Positions 37,424 through 43,548 of a DNA stretch of 44,897 bases are shown here, piece after piece. Position 1 is the stretch's first letter. Each line of letters begins with the position of its first letter. The DNA lies in the IMG/VR virus record IMGVR_UViG_3300036846_000641, positions 1 through 44,897 of that record; one strand, 5' to 3'. The notes beneath the pieces are model-generated. The model was given only the letters and a program-made list of their open reading frames with translations. It made no database searches and was not told where the DNA came from. The stretch comes from a virus. The position numbers and the translations under genes are program-made.

Positions 37424-38572
37424 TCAATCCTCACTAACTGCTGACTCAGATGGGCTCATTCTCGCTGTGATCATTTCCTCCCATTGCTCGAGCCGCCCTT
37501 CGTGTGTGTCCCCGCAGAAGCTTATCAACGAACACGGCCTGAAATACCTGTTGCAACTGTGTGTGTATCTGGGAGCATACTCCCAGTCATCCTTATAGCG
37601 CTCGAACACTTCTGCCGTATGCCTGAACCAGAATGCCCAGCGCTGGAACTGCTCGCCCGTTCTGCTTGTGTAGATTGGCCACACGTCCTCGCCCCTACTC
37701 GAAGGCTTGACCTTGAGCCCCAGTATGCGCGCGTTGTAGATATCGAAACCGTACAACGCCGCCGCGCACGCCAAATATCCAGTTACCTGATGGCTTAACT
37801 CGAACGACGCTTTCCATCCTGCGTCCAATCGGCTTGCCGTCTTGTTATCTTCCAGCACAGCGTGGCCCTTAGCCGTATCGTACGTGAGTCCGTCGAGGGT
37901 TCCTATAAAACGAAATTGCTTCTCGTCGTCGTATGTGAGCACTACGTCAAACACGTTCTCAATGCCCACGACACAATTCGGATCGCCATCGTCGGCCACG
38001 TAGATTGGAAAGTTGAACACCCTCGGCAGTATCTCGTCGATGTACACAATGCTCGCCATCTCCATGTTAGCAACCGTTCTGATGTTGTCGTTCGGGTCGT
38101 CTTTCCATCCACCGCTATGCAGTATCTCAAATGCCAATATCATCATAGACTCACGGTCATTCTGCTGCTTTTCGCAAGCACCCCAGCATTTGCGCCACCT
38201 GTTTGAGTCAAACATCTGCTCGTGGTAGTTTTGGACGAGCTTCGGCCTGCCGAACAGGCGCACTGCTGCCGCTTCCGCGTGCCGAGGCAATCGCTGCACC
38301 CGATGCAGTTGCCATAAGCGCAGCGCGGCGAACACTTCGTGCATGAGCGCTCCGGCCTCCAGCGCCATTGAGCGCGATGTCATTGGATATCGCTTCTGCG
38401 CCGATACCACCCCCCAAGTCGGGCACATGTTGAGCGCTGTCAGGCGGCTGTTGCTGTACGGATGCATCTGCAACTGCGCTTCCGTCGTCGGTGTGATGCT
38501 CAGAAGCTGGTTTTGTCCCACCGGGACCGTCTGGGCCTGAGGCTTCGCTTTCTTCAAATTTGCTCTTGGCAT
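37424..38572 (-). CDS. RecB/Cas4-like PD-(D/E)XK exonuclease with Fe-S cysteines
   Basis: A 382-residue nuclease. The N-terminus has YSNSRLTALNMCPTW; the core is GTLDGLTY (D227) followed by LEDNKTA (D242-x-K244) and HQVTGYLAC (Q262, Y266), the PD-(D/E)XK and QxxxY motifs of the RecB family. Four cysteines (C50, then C340-x6-C347-x5-C353) fit a 4Fe-4S cluster as in AddB/Cas4. It would trim DNA ends during recombination with the RecA-like protein. ATG 38572 follows GGAAAGG. Its first third overlaps the gene 38208-38759 in another frame. A palindrome copy codes M-F-D-S-N (120-124). Confidence 0.85.
   Translation of the reverse strand: MPRANLKKAKPQAQTVPVGQNQLLSITPTTEAQLQMHPYSNSRLTALNMCPTWGVVSAQKRYPMTSRSMALEAGALMHEVFAALRLWQLHRVQRLPRHAEAAAVRLFGRPKLVQNYHEQMFDSNRWRKCWGACEKQQNDRESMMILAFEILHSGGWKDDPNDNIRTVANMEMASIVYIDEILPRVFNFPIYVADDGDPNCVVGIENVFDVVLTYDDEKQFRFIGTLDGLTYDTAKGHAVLEDNKTASRLDAGWKASFELSHQVTGYLACAAALYGFDIYNARILGLKVKPSSRGEDVWPIYTSRTGEQFQRWAFWFRHTAEVFERYKDDWEYAPRYTHSCNRYFRPCSLISFCGDTHEGRLEQWEEMITARMSPSESAVSED
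38200..38214 (-). repeat. 15-bp palindrome copy inside the nuclease gene
   Basis: Perfect copy (plus strand TGTTTGAGTCAAACA), coding M-F-D-S-N in the nuclease; it also includes the stop region of the overlapping gene at 38208. Confidence 0.95.
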
Positions 38573-38759
38573 TGAGATACCTTTCCAGCTGTTTGCGGCA
38601 GCCCTCGACCACAACCATGAACTTGTTCGGGTCGGCGCCGATATTCCTAACTGTGAACTCCAAGGCCTGCAAAGCCTCGTACAACTCCGCGTCCGCTTCA
38701 GCGTCAAAGAACACGCCATCGTCGCTAAGATAGCCTTTGACATTACGCATCTTTGTCAT
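38208..38759 (-). CDS. Hypothetical protein overlapping the nuclease gene, 183 aa
   Basis: The first 62 residues (MTKMRNVKGYLSDDGVFFDA, AELYEALQALEFTVRNIG) look like an ordinary acidic helical phage protein. From about residue 63 the frame continues for 365 nt over the start of the nuclease gene, with a Gly/Pro/Ser-rich, low-complexity tail ending in Arg-rich sequence. Both proteins appear real: the upstream half lies before the nuclease start and has coupled overlaps. ATG 38759 or 38750 is the start (GGGATG nearby). A true overlapping gene, or a shorter gene with a long fortuitous tail, are both possible. Confidence 0.5.
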   Translation of the reverse strand: MTKMRNVKGYLSDDGVFFDAEADAELYEALQALEFTVRNIGADPNKFMVVVEGCRKQLERYLNAKSKFEESEASGPDGPGGTKPASEHHTDDGSAVADASVQQQPPDSAQHVPDLGGGIGAEAISNDIALNGAGGRSAHARSVRRAALMATASGAAIASARGSGSSAPVRQAEARPKLPRADV

Positions 38760-39018
38760 CCCATGCCACGCTCTCCACACTTACACCATCTGGCTGCCTG
38801 CCACGCACAACCTTCCTTAGCTCTCTTTGTTGTACCTCACTCAATTGCGCAAAGCCCGACATGGTATCGGCCATGCTCTCCAGCAACTTTGCGCATGCAG
38901 TCAACTGGTTTTCTGTCTCAATCAACCGCTCGTAGACCAACGTGAACATGTACGCGACAGGCCCCTCGATACCGCGATCACGCAGCTCTTTCTGGAACTG
39001 ATTGAATGTAAGTGACAT
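38743..39018 (-). CDS. Hypothetical helical protein, 91 aa
   Basis: ATG 39018 follows GGGAGGCGATAG, directly after a palindrome copy, so the start is firm. The protein is helical throughout (FQKELRDRGIEGPVAYMFTL; LTACAKLLESMADTMSGFAQ) with a C-terminal helix (VQQRELRKVVRGR). No family is recognised. Its end overlaps the start of the next gene. Confidence 0.7.
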   Translation of the reverse strand: MSLTFNQFQKELRDRGIEGPVAYMFTLVYERLIETENQLTACAKLLESMADTMSGFAQLSEVQQRELRKVVRGRQPDGVSVESVAWDDKDA

Positions 39019-39030
39019 CTATCGCCTCCC

Positions 39031-39045
39031 TGTTTGAGTCAAACA
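39031..39045 (-). repeat. 15-bp palindrome copy (minus strand TGTTTGACTCAAACA)
   Basis: Perfect copy, followed by the GGGAGG ribosome-binding site of the gene starting at 39018. Confidence 0.95.
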
Positions 39046-39049
39046 CGGC

Positions 39050-39457
39050 TCAGGTTCCAGGTGCTCGTCCTGATCTGACACCGAGGCCACTGCCTTTTTT
39101 GGCTCTACGCCTGTCCTCACCGTTGATCCTACTAATCTTCTCGGCTCTGTCACCATCCTCAATCTCCACTAGGTTGCCGGAATAGACATCCATCTCTTGC
39201 TGATGCTGTATCAGCTTCGCCAATCTCGCTTCTATTGCTACCTCCAGTTTGCCCATTCTGTCTATGTCGCGCTTCAGCATTTCGTACTCACGAGCGATAC
39301 GCTGCTGCTCTTTAGCGATCAAATGCATGTTCTTAGCGTTAACACCCGCAAAGTATACGACCACTGCGCTCATGCGCTTCGCTCGCACAACAAGCAAATG
39401 CTGCTCGATTTCCTCTCTGCTCTTCTGGCTGAACACCGGCTGCAATATAAGCGGCAT
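39050..39457 (-). CDS. Hypothetical coiled-coil protein, 135 aa
   Basis: ATG 39457 is selected because GGAG lies 6 nt upstream; the frame extends to a TTG at 39469 without a ribosome-binding site. The sequence is a long charged helix (IAKEQQRIAREYEMLKRDID; KLEVAIEARLAKLIQHQQEM), clearly coiled-coil, with a basic, Gly-rich end (RRRAKKGSGLGVRSGRAPG). It may bind nucleic acid or be a structural adaptor; unknown otherwise. Confidence 0.65.
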   Translation of the reverse strand: MPLILQPVFSQKSREEIEQHLLVVRAKRMSAVVVYFAGVNAKNMHLIAKEQQRIAREYEMLKRDIDRMGKLEVAIEARLAKLIQHQQEMDVYSGNLVEIEDGDRAEKISRINGEDRRRAKKGSGLGVRSGRAPGT

Positions 39458-39476
39458 CGTTATCTCCAATTAGAAA

Positions 39477-39516
39477 GGGGCTGAACGCCGGAGTGCAAAC
39501 CTTTACGTTCAGCCCC
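39477..39516 (-). terminator. Hairpin terminator candidate
   Basis: GGGGCTGAACG (39477-39487) pairs perfectly with 39506-39516 and, on the minus strand, is followed by TTTCT. It lies between the stop of the gene at 39548 and the next start at 39457, so it may partly terminate the upstream transcript. A GGAGTGCAAA sequence, like the early ribosome-binding sites, lies in its loop. Confidence 0.6.
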
Positions 39517-39547
39517 CGACCCGACGGGAAGGCCACAACCGTCAGGT

Positions 39548-40069
39548 CTATGCGCGTTCTGCTATTGTGATCTTTATCTGGCTCTTTGTGGGCGTTTTTG
39601 CCTTGTCGATCTGTTCTTTCATTATGATCGTCGGCACGTTGTACATTGCGAGCGCCCACTTGCACAGCGCGTCAGGATCGAACCTGCGAACCGGCTCTGT
39701 GACTGTCACCGTGACAAAGAAGTGCTTGCTCTCAGCCAAGCCGTGAACGCCAATCTCCAAGCCTTCTAAATTGCCAAGCACACCCTCATCCTTGGCCTGC
39801 GCGAGTAGCTTATCGTACTTGCTGTCGGCAAACTTGCCAATCCAGTTCCACATAAACAACTCGGCTAGTATCCTTGAGGTATTGGCGCCTTTGCCTGTAT
39901 CCTGCTTGATCTTGCCTAGCAGATCAGTCGTGACGCTGCCTATGTCCTTGATTATCATCCCCAAAAAGCTGCTCGGATTTGCGCCCAGCAGCTTAGCTTC
40001 TGTCGATGGCGTGCGCGCTCGCGGCACCACCGCTACTACGTCTTTCATCTTCGCTCTTGTTGCCATCAT
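39548..40069 (-). CDS. Hypothetical protein, 173 aa
   Basis: Start at ATG 40069 (or 40066), 7-10 nt after GAGGAGTGCAGA and overlapping the stop of the HTH gene. The N-terminus is basic (RAKMKDVVAVVPRARTPSTE), followed by a helical part (IIKDIGSVTTDLLGKIKQDT; ILAELFMWNWIGKFADSKYD) and a strand-like end (HFFVTVTVTEPVRRFDPDAL). No family is recognised. Next to an HTH regulator and coupled to it, it might be an anti-repressor or partner; this is only context. Confidence 0.65.
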   Translation of the reverse strand: MMATRAKMKDVVAVVPRARTPSTEAKLLGANPSSFLGMIIKDIGSVTTDLLGKIKQDTGKGANTSRILAELFMWNWIGKFADSKYDKLLAQAKDEGVLGNLEGLEIGVHGLAESKHFFVTVTVTEPVRRFDPDALCKWALAMYNVPTIIMKEQIDKAKTPTKSQIKITIAERA

Positions 40070-40350
40070 TCTGCACTCCTCTTGCTCTGCTTGCTATTCG
40101 CTGCGATACTAATCAGTGGCACATGCATCGCACCCAATCCAACCACAATTCTTGCCACCGTTCGAAAGTACATCGTGCTCTGCTTACGTTTGCCTGACAG
40201 AACACGCTGCACAGTTGACATGCTGACTCCTGTTCTCGCTGCCACTTCTGCTCGCGTTAAGCCCATCCCACGAATAATCGCCCCCAAACGATACACTATA
40301 GGGTCAACTTGGTGATCGTACACCTTTTTGCTTGGCAAACCGTTGCTCAT
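40066..40350 (-). CDS. HTH (Cro/CI-type) transcriptional regulator
   Basis: A 94-residue protein with a helix-turn-helix of the XRE class at about residues 20-60 (LGAIIRGMGLTRAEVAARTG, then VSMSTVQRVLSGKRKQ), the recognition helix being STVQRVLSG. ATG 40350 follows GAGGAGTGCAGAAA, right after a palindrome copy. It lies in the first transcription unit read from the promoter at 40996-41024, whose upstream dyad (41045-41061) is a candidate target. It may also act on the matching dyads at 393 and 42617. Whether it represses or activates cannot be told. Confidence 0.8.
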   Translation of the reverse strand: MSNGLPSKKVYDHQVDPIVYRLGAIIRGMGLTRAEVAARTGVSMSTVQRVLSGKRKQSTMYFRTVARIVVGLGAMHVPLISIAANSKQSKRSAE

Positions 40351-40364
40351 TTTCTGCACTCCTC

Positions 40365-40379
40365 TGTTTGCCTCAAACA
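40365..40379 (-). repeat. 15-bp palindrome copy (minus strand TGTTTGAGGCAAACA)
   Basis: Variant with GCCTC centre on the plus strand; directly precedes the HTH gene's ribosome-binding site. Confidence 0.9.
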
Positions 40380-40382
40380 CCG

Positions 40383-40724
40383 TCACCACAACATGTCATT
40401 CTTCAGCTTATTCAGGTCGAAATAACCTTCGATGTATATGCGGTTGCCTTGAATGCGCAACGTATACTCGCCGTCATCGGTAACCGCAGCCTTCAGTTTG
40501 GCCTCAAGGCTTTCCGCTCGCTCGTGCGTCATTGGAATGTGGCCTCCAACCTTCAAGAGCGTTTGTATCAGCCTCTGAAGCAACTCATGATTAACCTTCT
40601 TGGTTCTATCAAAACTGAACAGCAGTCTTTCCATTTGAATGCCGGCCAAGTGTACATGCGTTGCGCGATCCCTGCGCGCCTTCTCTTGAGCGTCACGCTC
40701 AGTAAACGGATTCAACGTTACCAT
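40383..40724 (-). CDS. Hypothetical protein, 113 aa
   Basis: ATG 40724 follows GAGGAGTGCAAA. The first two thirds are helical and charged (RDAQEKARRDRATHVHLAGI; LQRLIQTLLKVGGHIPMTHE), the last third is a strand pair (EYTLRIQGNRIYIEGYFDLN). No family is recognised. It belongs to the early group that shares the GGAGTGCA leader. Confidence 0.65.
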   Translation of the reverse strand: MVTLNPFTERDAQEKARRDRATHVHLAGIQMERLLFSFDRTKKVNHELLQRLIQTLLKVGGHIPMTHERAESLEAKLKAAVTDDGEYTLRIQGNRIYIEGYFDLNKLKNDMLW

Positions 40725-40767
40725 TTTGCACTCCTCTGTTGTGGCCGGACCGCGTGAACGACCCGGC

Positions 40768-40782
40768 TGTTTGCCTCAAACA
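40768..40782 (-). repeat. 15-bp palindrome copy (minus strand TGTTTGAGGCAAACA)
   Basis: Overlaps the 3' end of the 51-residue gene at 40776 and stands 43 nt before the gene starting at 40724; same variant as at 40365. Confidence 0.9.
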
Positions 40783-40931
40783 CGCCGCAGGCGATGACAG
40801 GACCATTCGTTTTCCCTGCCGACATTGTTAACAAACCGCCTGGCATCGGCCTCGCTGTCAAATGGCCCATAGAACTCGGTCTTATTCCACCCGACTGCAA
40901 TCCACTTCTCCTTAGTGCCGTTCTCGTCCAT
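40776..40931 (-). CDS. Hypothetical protein, 51 aa
   Basis: ATG 40931 follows AGGAGTGCAAAAC, with a palindrome copy ending 12 nt upstream, so the start is well supported. The product (WIAVGWNKTEFYGPFDSEAD then ARRFVNNVGRENEW) has a strand pair and a short helix, like the small SPOR/DUF-type beta-alpha units found in many phages. Function unknown. It is the first gene after the predicted promoter at 40996-41024. Confidence 0.65.
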   Translation of the reverse strand: MDENGTKEKWIAVGWNKTEFYGPFDSEADARRFVNNVGRENEWSCHRLRRV

Positions 40932-40943
40932 GTTTTGCACTCC

Positions 40944-40958
40944 TGTTTGACACAAACA
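40944..40958 (-). repeat. 15-bp palindrome copy (minus strand TGTTTGTGTCAAACA)
   Basis: Directly precedes the AGGAG site of the gene starting at 40931; same variant as at 35530 and 44384. Confidence 0.9.
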
Positions 40959-40995
40959 CTCTGGTCTACTCCACACACTACGCACCACACCCTAT

Positions 40996-41024
40996 TTTAT
41001 ATCATATTTGATAGCAATTGTCAA
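40996..41024 (-). promoter_or_regulatory. Strong sigma-70-like early promoter
   Basis: On the minus strand TTGACA (41024-41019), a 17-bp spacer and TATAAA (41001-40996). The estimated start is near 40989, just before the palindrome copy at 40944. It would drive the HTH regulator and the whole replication block. The 17-bp dyad at 41045-41061 is centred near -64. Confidence 0.85.
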
Positions 41025-41044
41025 GCAAAATCGACTTCATCACC

Positions 41045-41061
41045 TGTGACATATTGTCGCA
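41045..41061. promoter_or_regulatory. 17-bp dyad operator 2 (TGTGACATATTGTCGCA)
   Basis: Same sequence as operator 1, in reverse complement. It is centred about 64 bp upstream of the predicted start of the promoter at 40996-41024, two helical turns further upstream than at the other two promoters. Confidence 0.7.
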
Positions 41062-41129
41062 CTTGCGGTTCTGGGCGCCTGTACTAGCTGGGTTCTGGCG
41101 CCTGTACTACACTCCGCTCCCCGTGGCAC

Positions 41130-41176
41130 AAAAAAAAGGCCGGCCGGGAGGATTTCTCCTACCCGGCCGGCCTTTT
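41130..41176 (-). terminator. Intrinsic terminator (GC-rich 11-bp stem and U tract)
   Basis: GGCCGGCCGGG (41138-41148) pairs perfectly with 41162-41172. On the minus strand the stem is followed by seven T (41137-41131), the textbook intrinsic terminator for the transcript ending after the 41-residue gene. It separates the outer early unit from the promoter at 40996-41024. On the plus strand it is followed by TTTT, so it may also work in that direction. Confidence 0.9.
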
Positions 41177-41178
41177 CC

Positions 41179-41304
41179 TTACTCACTATCCTCCTCCTGT
41201 CGCTCGCGATCTTCCTCTTCCTGCCGTCTGCGATATCCTTCACATTCCGCTGACTGCAGCGCCATAGCAAGTAGTCCAATTCCTAGCATCACTAGGTATT
41301 CCAT
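41179..41304 (-). CDS. 41-residue membrane-anchored protein
   Basis: ATG 41304 follows GCGGAGTGCAAGTGAA and a palindrome copy. The product starts with one hydrophobic span (YLVMLGIGLLAMALQ) and continues into a very charged tail (EGYRRRQEEEDRERQEEDSE). It would be anchored in the inner membrane with a cytoplasmic acidic tail. Tiny early membrane proteins of this kind often interfere with host functions or superinfection, but this is inference. The intrinsic terminator follows its stop by 2-3 nt. Confidence 0.65.
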   Translation of the reverse strand: MEYLVMLGIGLLAMALQSAECEGYRRRQEEEDRERQEEDSE

Positions 41305-41320
41305 TTCACTTGCACTCCGC

Positions 41321-41335
41321 TATTTGTCTCAAACA
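41321..41335 (-). repeat. 15-bp palindrome copy (minus strand TGTTTGAGACAAATA)
   Basis: Degenerate copy before the ribosome-binding site of the 41-residue gene. Confidence 0.8.
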
Positions 41336-41343
41336 CACAAATA

Positions 41344-41369
41344 GGCCGCATCGGGTGACCGATGCGGCC
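41344..41369 (-). terminator. 11-bp perfect hairpin after the gene at 41378
   Basis: GGCCGCATCGG (41344-41354) pairs perfectly with 41359-41369 around a GTGA loop, directly downstream of the 383-residue gene. On the minus strand only TATTTGTGTG follows, so terminator strength is uncertain; the next gene has its own palindrome and ribosome-binding site. Confidence 0.65.
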
Positions 41370-41377
41370 CGTCCCAT

Positions 41378-42529
41378 TTAGTTCGCTAATCGCACCTCGA
41401 TTGCGTTTTGTATTTCCTCGAGCGCCGCAATCGCCGCTTTCGACAACTCACCTTTGGCGTTTGCCAGAGCGCGCGCCAAAGAATCGCATATCCAAACAAT
41501 TGAAGAACCTATGTCTTCCTTGCCGGTAGGCTTAGCTGTCGCATCGGCCGCTTTAGCCGCTTGGACCGCCAGCGTGCCGCCAACGGTTCCGACTTGCTTG
41601 CCGCGATGGTGCTCGCCCCCAACGCCTGCTTCTGTTGGTTGCACGCCGTACAAAGCGGCACCCATCCTAGCGATTTCGGCAAAACTAGGCTTTGCTGCAA
41701 GCTCTCGCTTATCATCACCCTCGCCAACCGAACGCTTCTCATCTAGCAGGACGCGCTCCTGCCCGAAATGCTTCTTGATCGCAGGACCGGATAGCATCAG
41801 CGTTCCGGCTTTTTGATCAAGTTTAACCTCGGAGTTGGTTTCAATGGCAGTGAACGCAAACTGCGCGCACAACTTTAGCTGCGTTAGAAAGTTGCCACGA
41901 AACGTCTTGCGTTGCTGATAGTTCGGCGCGTCCGTTTCCTTCTCCCCCGGCATGGGAAAGTAGTCTTTAACCCTTTCCGCGTAGTCAACCCTCTGGTACT
42001 CAACACCGTTCGTGTCGCGTCTAGACACTACCTCACGGAAGCCAAGCACAATGCCCAATTGATCGTTCAGCTTTCCCATGGCCTTTTTGTCGCCGGAGAA
42101 TGTTGCTGTGAGATCAATGGTTTCATCAGCCAGAGCCGCCTTTATGACTGCTTGGGATAACTCGCTTAGCTGATGCTTTCGCTTGGAACCCAAGAGATGC
42201 TGCTCTTGGATCATCTCATCAATGCGCTTTTCGTCTCCGAACATTTCAGAGATGATACGCAGCCCAACGTCTTGCGACAGTGCAGAACGCTTAATCGGCA
42301 CAATGCTGCCACCCGTCGTGGCATTGGCCGCCTTTTCGGCAGCAGTTTCGGCTCGACCTTTCGGCGTTTGCCTAATAGCCTCTGTTGTCTGCTTTGCCGC
42401 GACCGCTCGCGGATTAGTCTCTAGCGCTCGCGGGTTTGTCCCGTCCGCTCTAGAGCTTGCCCGGACCTTGGCAGCGTCGGCCATAAACGAATATGGCTTT
42501 TCCGCTTGCGTCTTAGACACTTTTGCCAT
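41378..42529 (-). CDS. Hypothetical early protein, 383 aa
   Basis: The largest gene of the outer early unit. ATG 42529 follows AAAGGAAACCCCAC; longer frames upstream run through the promoter and are excluded. The first 100 residues are Ala/Lys/Arg-rich and probably disordered. The central part is ordered (LSQDVGLRIISEMFGDEKRI; LSELSQAVIKAALADETIDL; LGIVLGFREVVSRRDTNGVE). Later parts include KTFRGNFLTQLKLCAQFAFT. No nuclease, kinase or DNA-binding motif is evident. It has its own predicted promoter with a 17-bp dyad. Confidence 0.7.
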   Translation of the reverse strand: MAKVSKTQAEKPYSFMADAAKVRASSRADGTNPRALETNPRAVAAKQTTEAIRQTPKGRAETAAEKAANATTGGSIVPIKRSALSQDVGLRIISEMFGDEKRIDEMIQEQHLLGSKRKHQLSELSQAVIKAALADETIDLTATFSGDKKAMGKLNDQLGIVLGFREVVSRRDTNGVEYQRVDYAERVKDYFPMPGEKETDAPNYQQRKTFRGNFLTQLKLCAQFAFTAIETNSEVKLDQKAGTLMLSGPAIKKHFGQERVLLDEKRSVGEGDDKRELAAKPSFAEIARMGAALYGVQPTEAGVGGEHHRGKQVGTVGGTLAVQAAKAADATAKPTGKEDIGSSIVWICDSLARALANAKGELSKAAIAALEEIQNAIEVRLAN

Positions 42530-42587
42530 TGTGGGGTTTCCTTTCCACACAAGTATTCGTTGTCGGCGGAATTGCTGACAACGTCTG

Positions 42588-42616
42588 ATTGTGCCACACT
42601 GTTGCACATTTGTCAC
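42588..42616 (-). promoter_or_regulatory. Promoter candidate for the 383-residue gene
   Basis: Minus-strand GTGACA (42616-42611), 17-bp spacer, CACAAT (42593-42588). The boxes match the consensus only fairly, but the 17-bp dyad abuts the -35 exactly as at the promoter 410-438, which supports an activator-assisted promoter. Confidence 0.5.
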
Positions 42617-42633
42617 TGTGACATAGTGTCGCA
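42617..42633. promoter_or_regulatory. 17-bp dyad operator 3 (TGTGACATAGTGTCGCA)
   Basis: Differs from operators 1 and 2 by a single base in the central spacer. It directly abuts the -35 box on its downstream side, with its centre near -44. Confidence 0.7.
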
Positions 42634-42655
42634 CCCGGTTGCATCGCAACAGGCC

Positions 42656-42683
42656 GAAGCGGCGCTCTTTCGAACGCCGCTTC
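42656..42683 (-). terminator. 9-bp hairpin downstream of the gene at 42689
   Basis: GAAGCGGCG (42656-42664) pairs perfectly with 42675-42683, directly after the stop of the 90-residue gene and before the promoter for the next one. There is no U tract. Confidence 0.6.
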
Positions 42684-42688
42684 TCCGT

Positions 42689-42961
42689 CTATTGCGCCTT
42701 ATTGCGTTCTATAAGCCACGCGTGCGCCTTTGGTCCCGCGATGTACAAATGCCCGACCAAAGCAATTAAGCCTTGACTAGCAAACTCTGCCATCATTCCC
42801 GAAAACGTGTCCAAACTCATATGCGCCATAAGCGCCGCGTATAAATGGCCAGCTGGAACCCCGCCTAGCGGCGAGCCCTCCGCCTCCACAAGCGTCTCAA
42901 CGATTACATCCGCAAAGGCAGCTATAATCGCGTCTGCCTTTTCGCTTAACTTATTGTCCAT
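42689..42961 (-). CDS. Hypothetical protein, 90 aa
   Basis: ATG 42961 follows GGAGTTGAGCAAA. The protein is helical and rather hydrophobic (ADAIIAAFADVIVETLVEAE; GHLYAALMAHMSLDTFSGMM; ASQGLIALVGHLYIAGPKAH) but without a clear membrane span; a small helical bundle is likely. The pattern of a short winged-helix-like fold is possible too. No family is recognised. It is flanked on both sides by strong hairpins. Confidence 0.65.
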   Translation of the reverse strand: MDNKLSEKADAIIAAFADVIVETLVEAEGSPLGGVPAGHLYAALMAHMSLDTFSGMMAEFASQGLIALVGHLYIAGPKAHAWLIERNKAQ

Positions 42962-43001
42962 TTTGCTCAACTCCGACCTTAACAGCCTCACCACGCGTAT
43001 A

Positions 43002-43036
43002 GGCGGCACGCTGGCAAAACGCGCCAGCGTGCCGCC
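43002..43036 (-). terminator. 14-bp perfect hairpin between early genes
   Basis: GGCGGCACGCTGGC (43002-43015) pairs perfectly with 43023-43036 around a 7-nt loop, between the stop at 43044 and the start at 42961. This is the longest perfect stem between early genes. It lacks a U tract, so stabilising or attenuating the transcript is as likely as termination. Confidence 0.7.
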
Positions 43037-43043
43037 ACTCTAC

Positions 43044-43490
43044 TTAGCCTTCATCACTGTTATCGCCGAACAGCTTCTTACGGCCACGTGCCTCTTGCCA
43101 CATCCGCTCGATTGCCCCCTGCTTTCCAGGCTGCACGTGTGGATGCGCCAATTCCTCTTGCTCATGATCGAGAAACTGCTTAATCTTCTCATCATTGGGC
43201 CGCACTTGCACCGGCCGCGCACGTGTCGTCTCGCCTGCGCCGCATCCACCCTCTGCGCTGGGTGTCCGCATAAACGCGTAGTAAGCATCGCGACCGCTTG
43301 CACCCGTTGCCGTACGATACTGCCTCCATTTGTAGCCGCAAACCGCTTGCCACGACGGCGCAACATTCGCACCCGTCCCAGCAATCGCAGCGTCTACACT
43401 CGGAATGTGCGGCACTTGCTGCACTTGCTGCCCGTAGGCAACACCAGTCGCGAGCACAAACGCAGAGGTAACCAATAACAACGTCTTCAT
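43044..43490 (-). CDS. Exported protein with signal peptide, 148 aa
   Basis: ATG 43490 follows AGGAGTGCTACAA. The N-terminus MKTLLLVTSAFVLATGVAYG is a clear Sec signal peptide, with probable cleavage after Gly20 (AYG-QQ) or after the preceding Ala. The mature part has two cysteines in each half (AVCGYKWRQY and EGGCGAGE) and a charged helical C-terminus. It would act in the periplasm or outside. Early phage exported proteins can block superinfection or modify the envelope. The role here is unknown. Confidence 0.7.
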   Translation of the reverse strand: MKTLLLVTSAFVLATGVAYGQQVQQVPHIPSVDAAIAGTGANVAPSWQAVCGYKWRQYRTATGASGRDAYYAFMRTPSAEGGCGAGETTRARPVQVRPNDEKIKQFLDHEQEELAHPHVQPGKQGAIERMWQEARGRKKLFGDNSDEG

Positions 43491-43548
43491 TTGTAGCACT
43501 CCTATCGGGCGATATTGCCCGCAATGGCCACGCTGTTGCCTCACCCTA

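Noticed and set aside
37424-37436. GTG at 37434 as start of the small conserved protein
   Set aside because: ATG 37422 has GAGG at the right distance and aligns better with the paralog.
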